64,000 nt of DNA from Mitsuaria sp. WAJ17 (GCF_014174515.1 NZ_JACJUG010000003.1:62001-126000), one strand, 5' to 3'. Shown: positions 45,467 through 55,131, counted from the stretch's first letter. Numbers and translations are program-made. The notes: generated from the letters alone by a model not told the origin.

Positions 45467-46320
45467 TGCGGGCCGCGCTGCTGGCCTGCGGGCTGATCCT
45501 GGGCGTGCTGGCCGGTGCGGGCGCCCGCGCCCAGGCCCCTGCCATCGGCGCGAATGCCGCCAGTGCGCCGGCTGCACCGGGCCCGGCCTCCGCCACCGAA
45601 TACCGGCTGGCCGCCGGCGACGTCATCCGCATCAGCGTCTACCAGAACCCGGACCTGACCCTGGAGACGCGCGTCTCCGAGAGCGGCTCTCTGTCCTACC
45701 CGCTGCTGGGCAGCGTCCGGCTGGGCGGCCTGAGCATCAGCCAGGCCGAGCAGCTGATCGCCGACGGCCTGCGCAACGGCAACTTCGTCAAGCAGCCCTC
45801 GGTGACCCTCGTGGTGCTGCAGGTGCGCGGCAACCAAGCCAGCGTGCTGGGCATGGTCAACCGCCCCGGGCGCTATCCGCTGGAGATGGGTGACACCCGC
45901 CTGTCCGACCTGCTGGCCGCGGCCGGAGGCGTCACCCTGGCGGGCTCCGACATCATCGTCCTGAGCGGACGCCGCCAGGGCAAGCCCTATCGCGTGGAGA
46001 TCGACCTCCCCAACCTCTTCGCCGCCCAGGGCCGCGAGCAGGACGTCATGGTGCAGAACGGCGACGTGCTGTGGGTGGATCGCGCGCCCATGGTCTACAT
46101 CTACGGCGAGGTCAACCGCCCAGGCTCCATGCGCCTGGAGCGTGGCATGACGCTCATGCAGCTGCTGGCCGCCGGCGGCGGTACCACGCAGCGCGGCACC
46201 CAGAAGGGTATTGCCGTGCATCGCCGCGGTGCCGACGGCAAGGTCCAGATCCTGCGTCCGGAGATGGATGAGCCCATGAAGGAAGGCGATGTGGTCTATG
46301 TGCGCGAGAGCCTGTTCTGA
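45466..46320 (+). CDS. epsE: polysaccharide export protein EpsE, Wza-like
   Basis: This 284-residue protein has a signal peptide (MRAALLACGLILGVLAGAGARAQ) and the polysaccharide export domain (YRLAAGDVIRISVYQNPDLTLETRVSESG), followed by SLBB repeats (e.g. RPGRYPLEMGDTRLSDLLAAAGG). It is the shorter, periplasm-to-outer-membrane form without a cysteine lipobox. It overlaps epsD by one base (TGATG) and precedes the Wzz-like gene. With epsF and epsG it builds the Wzx/Wzy-type export machine. Confidence 0.92.
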   Translation: MRAALLACGLILGVLAGAGARAQAPAIGANAASAPAAPGPASATEYRLAAGDVIRISVYQNPDLTLETRVSESGSLSYPLLGSVRLGGLSISQAEQLIADGLRNGNFVKQPSVTLVVLQVRGNQASVLGMVNRPGRYPLEMGDTRLSDLLAAAGGVTLAGSDIIVLSGRRQGKPYRVEIDLPNLFAAQGREQDVMVQNGDVLWVDRAPMVYIYGEVNRPGSMRLERGMTLMQLLAAGGGTTQRGTQKGIAVHRRGADGKVQILRPEMDEPMKEGDVVYVRESLF

Positions 46321-46329
46321 GGGGCGCCG

Positions 46330-47751
46330 GTGAACCTGACCCAACTGATCCCCATTCTTCTCGCGCGCTGGCGCACGGCGGCCGTGGTCTTCGTGGCCTT
46401 GGTGCTGGGGGCTCTGCTCATCACCCTGGCCACGCCCAGCAAGTACACCGCCACGGCCTCGGTGGTGGCCGACGTCAAGCCCGACCCGGTGTCCGCCCTT
46501 CTCATGCAGAACGCGGTCACGCCGGCCTATATCGCGACCCAGGTCGATGTGATCCGCAGCGATCGCGTGGCCCAGCGCGTGGTGCGCAATGCCAAGCTGG
46601 CCGACGACGCCGAGGTGCGGGCCCGCTGGCTCAAGGCCACCAATGGCGAGGGCAAGATCGACACCTGGCTGGCGAATTCGCTGCGGCCCGGCCTGGAGGT
46701 GAAGCCCTCCTTGCAGTCCAGCATCATCGAGGTGTCCTACAAGGCGCAGGACCCGCGCTTCGCGGCCAATATGGCCAATGCCTTCGTGCAGGCCTATATC
46801 GAGGTAACCCTGGACCTCAAGGTCGATCCGGCCCGCCAGTACCGCAGCTTCTTCGATACCCGGGCCAAAGAGGCTCGCGAGCGCCTGGAGGAGGCTCAGT
46901 CCAAGCTCTCGGCCTTCCAGAAGGAGAACGGCATCATCGGCACCGATGAGCGCCTGGACGTCGAGAATGCGCGCCTTAACGAGCTCTCCACGCAGCTGGT
47001 GACGCTGCAGGCGCTCAGCGCCGAGTCCAGCAGCCGGCAGAACCAGGCGGCCACCTCGGGCGACCGCCTCCAGGAAGTGTTGGTCAACCCGGTGATCGGC
47101 TCGCTGAAGTCCGATCTCAGCCGGGCCGAGGCCAAGCTGCAGGAGCTCAACGCACGCTACGGGGAGAACCACCCGCAGGTCGTCGAGGCCCGCGCCAACA
47201 TCGCCGAGCTCAAGGCTCGGGTGGAGGCCGAGGTCAAGCGAGTGACCGGTGGGGTGGGCGTGGCCGCGTCCATCAACCGTGCCCGGGAGGCCGATGTCCG
47301 CGCCTCGCTGGAGGCCCAACGCGGCAAGCTGCTGCGCATGAAGGCCCTGCGCGATGAAGGCTCGGTGCTGCTGCGCGACGTCGAGAACGCCCAGCGTGCC
47401 TACGACGCCATCCAGACCCGCCTCACCCAGACCAACCTGGAAAGCCAGACCACGCTGTCCAACGTCAACATCCTGACCCAGGCTGAGCCACCGCTGACGC
47501 CGTCCTCGCCCAGAACCTACCTGAACTTGCTCGTGGGTGTCTTCCTGGGCACTTTCATGGGGCTGCTCGCTGCCCTGGCCCATGAGCTGCTGGACCGCCG
47601 CCTGCGCAGCGCGCAGGACCTCGCCATGATCGCGGACCTGCCGGTGCTGGCGACCATCCCGGGTGCCGATGCAGGCCGCGGCTCCTCCGCCTGGCACCGC
47701 CTACGCTGGCGCAGGCCCCGCCCCGTGGTCCAGACCAAGGCCTCCGCATGA
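46330..47751 (+). CDS. epsF: chain length determinant protein EpsF, Wzz-like
   Basis: This 473-residue protein starts at GTG. It has an N-terminal Wzz domain (LTQLIPILLARWRTAAVVFVALVLG as the first membrane helix), a long periplasmic coiled-coil region (about residues 160-390), and a C-terminal helix near residue 400 followed by a basic tail. The EpsF subfamily carries a proline-rich segment before the last helix (LTPSSPRTYLN). It controls polymer length together with the kinase EpsG, whose gene overlaps by four bases. Confidence 0.92.
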   Translation: MNLTQLIPILLARWRTAAVVFVALVLGALLITLATPSKYTATASVVADVKPDPVSALLMQNAVTPAYIATQVDVIRSDRVAQRVVRNAKLADDAEVRARWLKATNGEGKIDTWLANSLRPGLEVKPSLQSSIIEVSYKAQDPRFAANMANAFVQAYIEVTLDLKVDPARQYRSFFDTRAKEARERLEEAQSKLSAFQKENGIIGTDERLDVENARLNELSTQLVTLQALSAESSSRQNQAATSGDRLQEVLVNPVIGSLKSDLSRAEAKLQELNARYGENHPQVVEARANIAELKARVEAEVKRVTGGVGVAASINRAREADVRASLEAQRGKLLRMKALRDEGSVLLRDVENAQRAYDAIQTRLTQTNLESQTTLSNVNILTQAEPPLTPSSPRTYLNLLVGVFLGTFMGLLAALAHELLDRRLRSAQDLAMIADLPVLATIPGADAGRGSSAWHRLRWRRPRPVVQTKASA

Positions 47752-48629
47752 ACGACATCCCGAATGCCCAGGCGCCGGGCATGGCGCGCGAGCCGTCCAT
47801 CGGCGCGCTGATCAGCCAGACGCGCAACCTCAGCGCCGAGCAGGTCGAGCAGGTGCTGGCCTACCAGCGCCAGCACGGCCTGCGCTTCGGCGACGCTGCC
47901 GTGCTGCTGGGTTTCGCCAGCACCGACGACGTGCTCTTCGCCCTGGCCCAGCAGTTCCAGTACCCGGTGGCGTCGAACACCGGTCCGACGCTGAGCCCAG
48001 AGCTGGTCAGCCTCGGCCAGCCCTTCGGCGCGCAGGCCGAGGCCTTCCGCGCCACCCGCAGCCAACTGCTGATGCGCCTGCAGCAGCAGGGGCGCGAGCC
48101 GCGCGCCCTGGCCGTGGTGAGCCCGGAGCCGGGTGATGGCAAGAGCTTCTTCTGCGCCAACCTGGCCGTGGCCCTGGCCCAGCTGGGCGGCCGCACCCTG
48201 CTGATCGATGCCGACATGCGCCATCCCCGGCAGCATCAGCTCTTTCTCCTGGAGGGGCAGGGCCGCTGCGAGGGCCTGGCCGATGTGCTCTCGGGGCGTG
48301 CGGGCCAAGGCGTGATCCGCCAGGTCGAGGGCGTGCCCAGCCTCTTCGTGCTGCCGGTGGGCACGCCGCCGCCCAATCCGCTGGAGTTGGTCGAACGCCC
48401 GGCCTTCGGCCTGCTGCTGCGCGACCTGTTGGGCCGATTCGATCATGTGCTGATCGATACCCCGGCGGCCAGCCTGGGTTCGGACAGCATCGTGATCGCC
48501 GCCCGAGCTGGCGCTGCCGTGGTGCTGGCCCGGCGCCATCAGTCGCGCATGGCGGCCCTGCAGGACCTGGTGGGCAGCTTCTCGCACAGCCCGGCCGAGA
48601 TCCTTGGCGTCGTCATCAACGAGCACTGA
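47748..48629 (+). CDS. epsG: EpsG-type tyrosine-kinase-like ATPase
   Basis: This 293-residue protein has the BY-kinase ATPase core with Walker A SPEPGDGKS (residues 125-133), Walker A' LLIDADMRHPR (from residue 151) and Walker B VLIDTPA. The N-terminal 90 residues (QVEQVLAYQRQHGLRFGDAAVLLGF) look like a type II secretion ATPase N-domain-like or MshEN-like fold. No C-terminal tyrosine cluster is present (it ends VVINEH), so classic autophosphorylation is unlikely. It is expected to act with EpsF at the inner membrane. The start overlaps epsF (ATGA). Confidence 0.9.
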   Translation: MNDIPNAQAPGMAREPSIGALISQTRNLSAEQVEQVLAYQRQHGLRFGDAAVLLGFASTDDVLFALAQQFQYPVASNTGPTLSPELVSLGQPFGAQAEAFRATRSQLLMRLQQQGREPRALAVVSPEPGDGKSFFCANLAVALAQLGGRTLLIDADMRHPRQHQLFLLEGQGRCEGLADVLSGRAGQGVIRQVEGVPSLFVLPVGTPPPNPLELVERPAFGLLLRDLLGRFDHVLIDTPAASLGSDSIVIAARAGAAVVLARRHQSRMAALQDLVGSFSHSPAEILGVVINEH

Positions 48630-48642
48630 AGGGCCGGCCCTC

Positions 48643-49527
48643 GTGAGTCCGGCCGAGGCCGCCCCCCGCAGCCCCTGGCTGGCCCTTGTCCGGCTGCCAC
48701 GATCCGCCCGCGAGGTGCTGGTCTGGCTGCTGTCGGGCTGGGTGCTGCTGTTCGGGCAGAGCTACTGGGACCTCTTCCACGGCCTTTGGGCCAGCGACGA
48801 GCAGGGCCATGGCCCCATGATTCTCGCCGTGGGCCTGTGGCTGCTGGTGAGGCGCCTGATGGCCCTGCAGGAGGCGCGTGGCTCGACCTGGGGCTTGCTG
48901 CCCCTGGGTCTGGGCCTGACGGCCTATGTGCTGGGGCGCTCGCAATCCATCTGGACCCTGGAGATCGGCGCGCAGCCGCTGGTGCTGGCCGGCTTGGTGC
49001 TGGCCTTCCTGGGCTGGCAGGGCCTGCGCCGGGCCGCCTTCCCGCTCTTCTTCCTGCTCTTCATGATCCCCTGGCCCGGTGACTGGACCGCGGCGTTGAC
49101 CACGCCGCTGAAGATCGCGGTCTCCGGCGTGGCGAGCCAGCTGCTGTACTGGGCGGGCTATCCGGTCGGGCAATCGGGCGTCGTGCTGACGGTGGGGCCT
49201 TACCAGCTGATGGTGGCCGATGCCTGCGCCGGCCTCAACTCGCTCTTCACCCTGGAGGCCCTGGGCCTGCTGTACATGAACGTGATGCAGCACACGGCCG
49301 TGTGGCGCAACACGGCCCTGGCCTTGCTGGTGGTGCCCATCTCTTTCGCGGCCAATGTGCTGCGGGTGCTGGTTCTGGTGCTGGTGACCTACCACTTCGG
49401 CGATGCGGCTGGGCAGGGCTTCATCCACGGCTTTGCGGGCCTGCTGCTGATGCTGGCCGCCCTGCTGCTGATCATGGCGGCGGACGGCCTGCTGGGCCGC
49501 CTGGCGCGCTGGCGGGGCTGGCCATGA
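48643..49527 (+). CDS. xrtB: exosortase B (XrtB)
   Basis: This 294-residue inner-membrane cysteine transpeptidase-like protein has about eight helices and the exosortase triad: C195 in ADACAGLNSLF, R241 in NVLRVLVLV and H262 in GFIHGFAG. The early motif YWDLFHGLWASDEQGHGP is typical of the XrtB branch rather than XrtA/EpsH. A GTG at 48643 is the chosen start. By family knowledge exosortases process PEP-CTERM tails; the natural substrate of XrtB is not established. It lies between epsG and epsI, as usual. The cognate XrtA gene was not found in the window. Confidence 0.9.
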   Translation: MSPAEAAPRSPWLALVRLPRSAREVLVWLLSGWVLLFGQSYWDLFHGLWASDEQGHGPMILAVGLWLLVRRLMALQEARGSTWGLLPLGLGLTAYVLGRSQSIWTLEIGAQPLVLAGLVLAFLGWQGLRRAAFPLFFLLFMIPWPGDWTAALTTPLKIAVSGVASQLLYWAGYPVGQSGVVLTVGPYQLMVADACAGLNSLFTLEALGLLYMNVMQHTAVWRNTALALLVVPISFAANVLRVLVLVLVTYHFGDAAGQGFIHGFAGLLLMLAALLLIMAADGLLGRLARWRGWP

Positions 49528-50210
49528 GAGTGCAGCGCCGTGCCCTGCTGATGGCCGTCGCCATGGGTGGCACCGCGCTGCTGGCTGAGCGCGTGCGACC
49601 CCGCCGCTTCCTGGCGGACGAGCAGGCGCGACTGCCCCTGGCCCGGCTGGTGCCGGCGCGCTTCGGCGACTGGACGCTGGATCCCAGCGTCGCGCCCCTG
49701 CTCCCCGATCCGCAGCAGCAGCAGGTCATTGCCGACACCTACGACGAGGTGCTGGCCCAGAGCTTCCGCAATGGCGCGCGCCAGTTGGTCATGCTGAGCC
49801 TGGCCTACGGCCGCAATCAGCACAAGGGCATGCTGGTCCACCGTCCCGAGATCTGCTACCCGGCCCAGGGCTTCCGGCTGGAGCGGGACGTCTACGATGC
49901 CACGATCGCCCTGGACAGCGGCCCGCTGCCCCTCAAGCGCCTGGTGGCCAGCCAGGGGCGCCGCCATGAGCCCATCAGCTACTGGGTGGTGGTGGGCGAC
50001 ACGCTGACGGCCTTTGGCTATCCGCACCGCTGGGTGGCGCTGCGCTATGGCCTGCAGGGCCTGATCCCGGACGGCGTGCTGGTGCGCGTCTCCTCACTGA
50101 GCGCCGACAATGCGGAGGGCTTCGCGCTGCAGGCCGCCTTCATCCGCGACTGGGCGCGCGCTCTGAGCCCTGAGGCCCGCCTGCGACTGCTGGGCCGCGG
50201 GCAGGCCTGA
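49524..50210 (+). CDS. epsI: EpsI family protein, exosortase B-associated
   Basis: This 228-residue protein has an N-terminal signal-anchor (RALLMAVAMGGTALLAERV) and an extracytoplasmic domain containing the EpsI hallmark YGRNQHKGMLVHRPEICYPAQGF, including a conserved cysteine (in PEICYPA). EpsI is always found with exosortase, fused or adjacent, and is required for exopolysaccharide formation in the methanolan system. Its ATG overlaps the exosortase stop (ATGA). Molecular role unknown. Confidence 0.9.
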   Translation: MRVQRRALLMAVAMGGTALLAERVRPRRFLADEQARLPLARLVPARFGDWTLDPSVAPLLPDPQQQQVIADTYDEVLAQSFRNGARQLVMLSLAYGRNQHKGMLVHRPEICYPAQGFRLERDVYDATIALDSGPLPLKRLVASQGRRHEPISYWVVVGDTLTAFGYPHRWVALRYGLQGLIPDGVLVRVSSLSADNAEGFALQAAFIRDWARALSPEARLRLLGRGQA

Positions 50211-50243
50211 GCCCCTTTTCACACCTGCTTCGTGGATGCACGC

Positions 50244-51362
50244 ATGAGCATGAAGAAAGCACTGATTACCGGCGTTACCGGCCAGGACGGGGCCTATCTG
50301 GCCGAGCTGCTGCTGGGCAAGGGCTATGAGGTGCATGGCATCAAGCGCCGCGCCTCGTCCTTCAACACCGACCGCATCGATCACCTCTACCAGGACCCGC
50401 ACGTTTGCAACCAGCGCTTCATCCTGCACTACGGGGACCTGACGGACAGCAGCAACCTCATCCGCATCATCCAGCAGGTGCAGCCGGACGAGATCTACAA
50501 CCTGGCCGCCATGAGCCATGTGGCGGTGAGCTTCGAGATGCCCGAGTACACGGCCAATGCCGACGGCCTGGGCACGCTGCGCCTGCTGGAGGCCATCCGC
50601 ATGCTGGGCCTGGAGAAGAAGACCCGCTTCTACCAGGCCTCCACCTCGGAGCTCTACGGCCTGGTCCAGGAGACCCCCCAGCGCGAGAGCACGCCCTTCT
50701 ACCCGCGCAGCCCCTACGCGGTGGCCAAGCTCTACGCCTACTGGATCACCGTCAACTACCGCGAGGCCTACGGCCTGCATGCCAGCAACGGCATCCTCTT
50801 CAACCACGAGAGCCCGGTGCGCGGCGAGACCTTCGTCACCCGCAAGATCACGCGGGCGATGGCTCGCATCGCCCTGGGTCTGCAGGACTGCGTGCACCTG
50901 GGCAATCTCTCGGCCCAGCGTGACTGGGGGCATGCTCGCGACTATGTCGATGCCATGTGGCGCATGCTTCAGCAGCCGCAGGGGGACGACTACGTCATCG
51001 CCACCGGCGTGCAGCACAGCGTGCGCGAGTTCATCACACTGGCGGCGGCCGAGCTGGGCCTGATGCTGGCCTTCGAGGGCACGGGCGTGGACGAGGTGGC
51101 CCGCGTGGTGGCGGTCAGCGGCACGCAGGCGCGCTGCCAGGTGGGCGACGTGATCGTGCGCGTGGATCCGCGCTACTTCCGCCCCACCGAGGTCGAGACC
51201 CTGCTGGGCGATGCCACAAAGGCCCATGAACGCCTGGGCTGGCGGGCCAGCACCCCGCTGCAGGCACTGGTGCGCGAGATGATGGCCGCCGACTACAGTG
51301 CCGCTCGGCGCGACGAGCTGGTCAAGAGCGCCGGCTACGCGGCCTACGATGCCCATGAGTAA
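50244..51362 (+). CDS. gmd: GDP-mannose 4,6-dehydratase
   Basis: This 372-residue SDR enzyme makes GDP-4-keto-6-deoxy-mannose, the precursor of GDP-L-fucose and related sugars. The N-terminus [20 protein letters not shown] contains the glycine-rich NADP loop; the catalytic region reads STSELYG and [15 protein letters not shown] with the Tyr-Lys pair; [19 protein letters not shown] is a family signature. Two nearby ATG codons are possible starts (50244 or 50250). It is followed by fcl after a 42-base gap, forming the fucose pair. Confidence 0.96.
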   Translation: MSMKKALITGVTGQDGAYLAELLLGKGYEVHGIKRRASSFNTDRIDHLYQDPHVCNQRFILHYGDLTDSSNLIRIIQQVQPDEIYNLAAMSHVAVSFEMPEYTANADGLGTLRLLEAIRMLGLEKKTRFYQASTSELYGLVQETPQRESTPFYPRSPYAVAKLYAYWITVNYREAYGLHASNGILFNHESPVRGETFVTRKITRAMARIALGLQDCVHLGNLSAQRDWGHARDYVDAMWRMLQQPQGDDYVIATGVQHSVREFITLAAAELGLMLAFEGTGVDEVARVVAVSGTQARCQVGDVIVRVDPRYFRPTEVETLLGDATKAHERLGWRASTPLQALVREMMAADYSAARRDELVKSAGYAAYDAHE

Positions 51363-51404
51363 CGACCACGACGAGACCACGACGAGGCCCGCCCGGAGAA
51401 CCCC

Positions 51405-52355
51405 ATGAACAGCATGCCCAGCGACGCCCGCATCTTCGTCACCGGCCACCGCGGCATGGTGGGCTCGGCCCTGGTGCGACGCCTGCAGGCGAGGGGCTAC
51501 ACCCAGATCCTCACCCGCAGCCGTGCCGAGCTGGACCTGTTGGACCAGGCGGCGGTGTACCGTTACCTGGTCGAGCACCGGCCGGACTATGTCTTCATCG
51601 CCGCGGCCAAAGTGGGCGGCATCCTGGCCAATGACAGCGAGCGGGCCGACTTCCTCTTCCAGAACCTGCAGATCGCGCTCAACCTGATCCACGGCGCCCA
51701 CCGCGCCGGCATCCAGCGCTTGCAGTTCCTGGGCTCCAGCTGCATCTACCCGCGCAACTGCCCGCAGCCCATTCGCGAAGAGTACCTGCTCACGGGGCCG
51801 CTGGAGCCCACCAACGAGCCCTACGCCATCGCCAAGATCGCGGGCGTCAAGCTGGCCGAGAACTACAGCCGCCAGCACGGCCGCCAGTACATCAGCGTGA
51901 TGCCCACCAACCTCTACGGCCCGGGCGACAACTATGACCTCCAATCCAGCCACGTGCTGCCCGCCCTGATCCGCAAGGCCCACGAGGCCAAGCTGCGCGG
52001 GGACACTTCGCTGACCGTCTGGGGGAGTGGCACGCCCCGGCGCGAGTTCCTCTATGTCGATGATTTGGCCGAGGCCTGCGTGCTGCTGATGGAGGTGGGC
52101 TACGGCGGCCCCCTGCTCAATGTCGGGTGCGGCCAGGACCTCAGCATCCGCGAGCTGGCGCTCACGGTGGCCGAGGTGGTGGGCTTCCAGGGTGAACTGG
52201 TCTTCGACAGCAGCAAGCCGGACGGCACGCCGCGCAAGCTGCTGGACATCTCCCGCATCCGCGCCCTGGGCTGGCAGCCGCGCACGCCGCTGCGCGCGGG
52301 CATTGCCGAGGCCTATGCCCAGGCCTGCGCCGCGGGCCTTGCCGCGCCTCGATGA
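51405..52355 (+). CDS. fcl: GDP-L-fucose synthase
   Basis: This 316-residue epimerase/reductase (also called WcaG) converts GDP-4-keto-6-deoxy-mannose to GDP-L-fucose. It has the glycine-rich start FVTGHRGMVGSALVR, then GSSCIYPRNCPQPIREEYLLTG and the active-site NEPYAIAKIAGVKLAENY with the Tyr-Lys pair; RREFLYVDDLAEA follows. It fits the pathway after gmd and points to fucose in the exopolysaccharide. Its stop overlaps the flippase start by four bases. Confidence 0.96.
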   Translation: MNSMPSDARIFVTGHRGMVGSALVRRLQARGYTQILTRSRAELDLLDQAAVYRYLVEHRPDYVFIAAAKVGGILANDSERADFLFQNLQIALNLIHGAHRAGIQRLQFLGSSCIYPRNCPQPIREEYLLTGPLEPTNEPYAIAKIAGVKLAENYSRQHGRQYISVMPTNLYGPGDNYDLQSSHVLPALIRKAHEAKLRGDTSLTVWGSGTPRREFLYVDDLAEACVLLMEVGYGGPLLNVGCGQDLSIRELALTVAEVVGFQGELVFDSSKPDGTPRKLLDISRIRALGWQPRTPLRAGIAEAYAQACAAGLAAPR

Positions 52356-53836
52356 GCCGCGCCCGACAGGCCCTCTCAGGCGTGCGCTGGGGCGCGCTGG
52401 GCCTGCTGTTCAACACCGGCGCTCAGCTGGCCCTGATGGCTTGCATGTCGCGCCTGCTGACCCCGGGGGACTTCGGCCTCATGGCCCTGGCACTGGCTGC
52501 GCTCAATCTGCTGGCCTATGCCGGCCAGTCCGGCCTGGCGCCGGCCCTGGTACAGCGCCCGGCGCTGGACACCCCGACCCAACGCCTGGCCTGGACCCTT
52601 GCCCTGATGCTGAGCCTGGCCTGTGCCGGGCTGACGGCCCTGCTGGCGCCGCTGGTGGCGCAGTGGGCCGGACAGCCGCGACTGGCCCTGCTGCTGCAAG
52701 TCCTGGCGCTGCAGCTGCCCCTGAGCGCCATGGTCCTGGTGGCGACCGCGCTGCTGCGTCGTGCCCTGCGATTCAAGGCCCTGGCGGTGGTGGATGCCCT
52801 GTCATACGTGCTGGGCTACGGCCTCGTGGGCCTGGCTACGGCCTGGGCGGGCTGGGGTGTCTGGGCCCTGGTGGCAGCGCAGCTGGGCCAGGTCTCGATG
52901 CAGGCGGTGCTCGTCCTGGCCCTGGCGCGGCCCGACTGCCGCCTGAGCCTGCGGGGCGACTGGCGCGGCCTGCTGGGCTATGGGGGGCGCCATGCCCTGA
53001 TCGGCCTGGTCGAACTGGTGGGCGGCAATGCCGATACCGCCGTGATCGGCCGCGCCCTGGGTGAGGCCAGCCTGGGCCTCTACAGCCGCGCCCGGCTGCT
53101 GGCCCAACTGCCCACGGAGAAGCTGGCGGGCATTGTTGGGCGGGTGCTCTTCCCGCTGCTGGCCAGCACCCAGACCGACCGCGCCCGCGTGGGCGAGGTC
53201 CTGGCCCTGGGCGTGTTGCTGGTCGGCAGCCTTGGCGCAGCGCTGAGTCTGGGTGTCAGCGCGGCGGCCCAGCCCCTGGTGCAGCTGCTGTTGGGGCCGC
53301 AGTGGCAGGCTGCGGTGCCGGTGCTGGAGGGGCTGGCTCTGGCCGTGCCCTGGATCTTCATGTCCAACGTGGCGGGCATCACCTGTGACGCCCTGGGATG
53401 GCTGGGCCCCAAGCTGCGCCTGCAGTCGGGCGTGACCCTGCTGCTGTGCCTGGGCCTGGCCCTGCTGGCAGGGTTGGGTCTGCGCTGGCTGGTGGCCTGG
53501 CTGGTGGCTGTGGAGATGCTGCGCTGGGCCGCCTATCTCGCCTGGCTGCGCGGGCCGCTGCAGATCCGGAGCCGAGACATGCTGCGCATCCACGCCGCCG
53601 TGCTGACCAGCGGCGGGCTGGTGGCGCTGGCGGTGGCCGGCGCGCTGGCCCTGTGCCCGGCGGGCGCTGCCTGGCTGCGGGTGTTGGTGGCCGTCCTCGC
53701 GGGCAGCCTGGGCCTGGTTCTGGCAACGGGCCTGGCCCTTTGGAGCTGCCGTGGGACCGCCGCAATCCAGCTGGCGCAGCGGCACTGGCCGGGGCTGGAT
53801 CGCTGGTCCTTCGCGAGGGGGGCGTCCCATGGCTGA
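52352..53836 (+). CDS. oligosaccharide flippase, Wzx-like (MOP superfamily)
   Basis: This 494-residue inner-membrane protein has about 14 helices and the typical early segment ALSGVRWGALGLLFNTGAQLALMACMSRLLTPGDFGLMAL of the Wzx/WzxC (Polysacc_synt_3) branch. It should flip undecaprenyl-linked repeat units to the periplasm. It overlaps the fcl stop at its start (ATGA) and the next glycosyltransferase gene by eight bases at its end, so it is embedded in the locus transcript. Substrate unknown, probably the fucose-containing unit. Confidence 0.9.
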   Translation: MSRARQALSGVRWGALGLLFNTGAQLALMACMSRLLTPGDFGLMALALAALNLLAYAGQSGLAPALVQRPALDTPTQRLAWTLALMLSLACAGLTALLAPLVAQWAGQPRLALLLQVLALQLPLSAMVLVATALLRRALRFKALAVVDALSYVLGYGLVGLATAWAGWGVWALVAAQLGQVSMQAVLVLALARPDCRLSLRGDWRGLLGYGGRHALIGLVELVGGNADTAVIGRALGEASLGLYSRARLLAQLPTEKLAGIVGRVLFPLLASTQTDRARVGEVLALGVLLVGSLGAALSLGVSAAAQPLVQLLLGPQWQAAVPVLEGLALAVPWIFMSNVAGITCDALGWLGPKLRLQSGVTLLLCLGLALLAGLGLRWLVAWLVAVEMLRWAAYLAWLRGPLQIRSRDMLRIHAAVLTSGGLVALAVAGALALCPAGAAWLRVLVAVLAGSLGLVLATGLALWSCRGTAAIQLAQRHWPGLDRWSFARGASHG

Positions 53837-55115
53837 GCGACTGCCGTCCGGCGCGCAGGCGCCCTTGCACATCGCCCTGTGCGGGCCCGTGGCAGGGGCC
53901 GACCTGGCCCCGCTGATGGGCCTGAGGCCCGAGGCCCTGCCGCGCGGCTACGAGGGGGCGCCCCTGCTGATGACACTGGTACAGGCGTGGCTGGAAGCGG
54001 GCCATCAGGTCACCGTGGTCACACTCAGCGGGGATCTTGACGTGGCCGGCGCGTCGCCCGCGTTCACCTCGACGAAGCAGTCGCGCCTGCGGGCTGTGTT
54101 CTGCCCCCTGCGCCCGCACGCCTGGCGCCCGGTGCAGGGCAGGCCAGGCCGCATCCTCGACCTCTACCGCTGCGAGCGCCAGGCCCTGGTCGCGGCCCTA
54201 AGCGCTGCGGCGCCGGATGTGGTCCATGCCCACTGGGTCTACGAGTTCGCCTGGGCGGCACTGGACAGTGGCCTGCCCACCCTGGTCACCAGCCACGACT
54301 CGCCCCGGGTCGTCGCCCGCATGAACCGCTGGGCGCGGCCCACCATCAGCCTCTACCGCGCTCTGCGGGTGCTGATGGCCCGGCAGGTGTTCCGGCGCGC
54401 ACCTCCGCTGAGCGTGGTCTCGCCTTATCTGCAGGCCGAGCTGACCGCGCAGGGGGCGCCTGACGCGGTCGTGATCCCCAACCCGGTCGCCCCGCTGGCC
54501 CTGGCCCTGGGGCGCGACCGCGAGCGCGGCGAGGCCCTGCGCATTGCCATGGTCTGCAATGGCTGGGACGCGCGCAAGAACCCGCAGACGGGCCTGCAGG
54601 CCTTCGCGCGGGTGGCCGCGCGCCTGCCGCAAGCCGAACTGCATCTCTTCGGCCACGGTTTCGAACCCGGTGGGGCTGCCGCCCGGTACTGCGAGGCGCA
54701 GGCCCCATTGCAGGCCCTGCGGTCCCGTATCCACTGCCACGGCCCGCTGCCTCACGCCGTCTTGCTGGAACGCCTGGGCGGCCTGGACCTGCTGCTGCAT
54801 CCCGCCCGTGAGGAGACCTTCGGCATGGCCATCGCCGAGGCCATGGCACTGGGCCTGCCGGTGCTCGCGGGTCGCGCCGCTGGCGCCGTGCCCTGGGTGT
54901 TGCAGGAGGCGGACGGCCTGGCCGACGTGGAGTCCCCCGAGGACCTGGCTCGGGCCCTCCTGCTGTTGGCCGAGCCGGCGCGCTATGCGGTACTGTCGCG
55001 CGCGCTGCGAGCCTCGGTGCGCGAGCGCTTCGCCGCCGAGGCGGTAGCCGAGGCCTATGTGCGGCGTCTGCGTGACATCCTGCGGACCGCGCGGCGCCCG
55101 ACGGCCGCGGCTTGA
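53829..55115 (+). CDS. glycosyltransferase, GT4 family
   Basis: This 428-residue protein has two Rossmann domains of the GT-B fold. The donor site region shows AIVCNGWDARKNPQTGLQAF and then HPAREETFGMAIAEAMALGLPV with the E-x7-E pattern typical of GT4 retaining enzymes. The N-terminal domain has AHWVYEFAWAALDSGLPTLVTSHDSP. It probably adds one sugar of the repeat unit on the cytoplasmic face. The acceptor and donor sugars cannot be predicted. It starts eight bases before the flippase stop. Confidence 0.88.
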   Translation: MAERLPSGAQAPLHIALCGPVAGADLAPLMGLRPEALPRGYEGAPLLMTLVQAWLEAGHQVTVVTLSGDLDVAGASPAFTSTKQSRLRAVFCPLRPHAWRPVQGRPGRILDLYRCERQALVAALSAAAPDVVHAHWVYEFAWAALDSGLPTLVTSHDSPRVVARMNRWARPTISLYRALRVLMARQVFRRAPPLSVVSPYLQAELTAQGAPDAVVIPNPVAPLALALGRDRERGEALRIAMVCNGWDARKNPQTGLQAFARVAARLPQAELHLFGHGFEPGGAAARYCEAQAPLQALRSRIHCHGPLPHAVLLERLGGLDLLLHPAREETFGMAIAEAMALGLPVLAGRAAGAVPWVLQEADGLADVESPEDLARALLLLAEPARYAVLSRALRASVRERFAAEAVAEAYVRRLRDILRTARRPTAAA

Positions 55116-55131
55116 GTCACACTGGCGCCCC

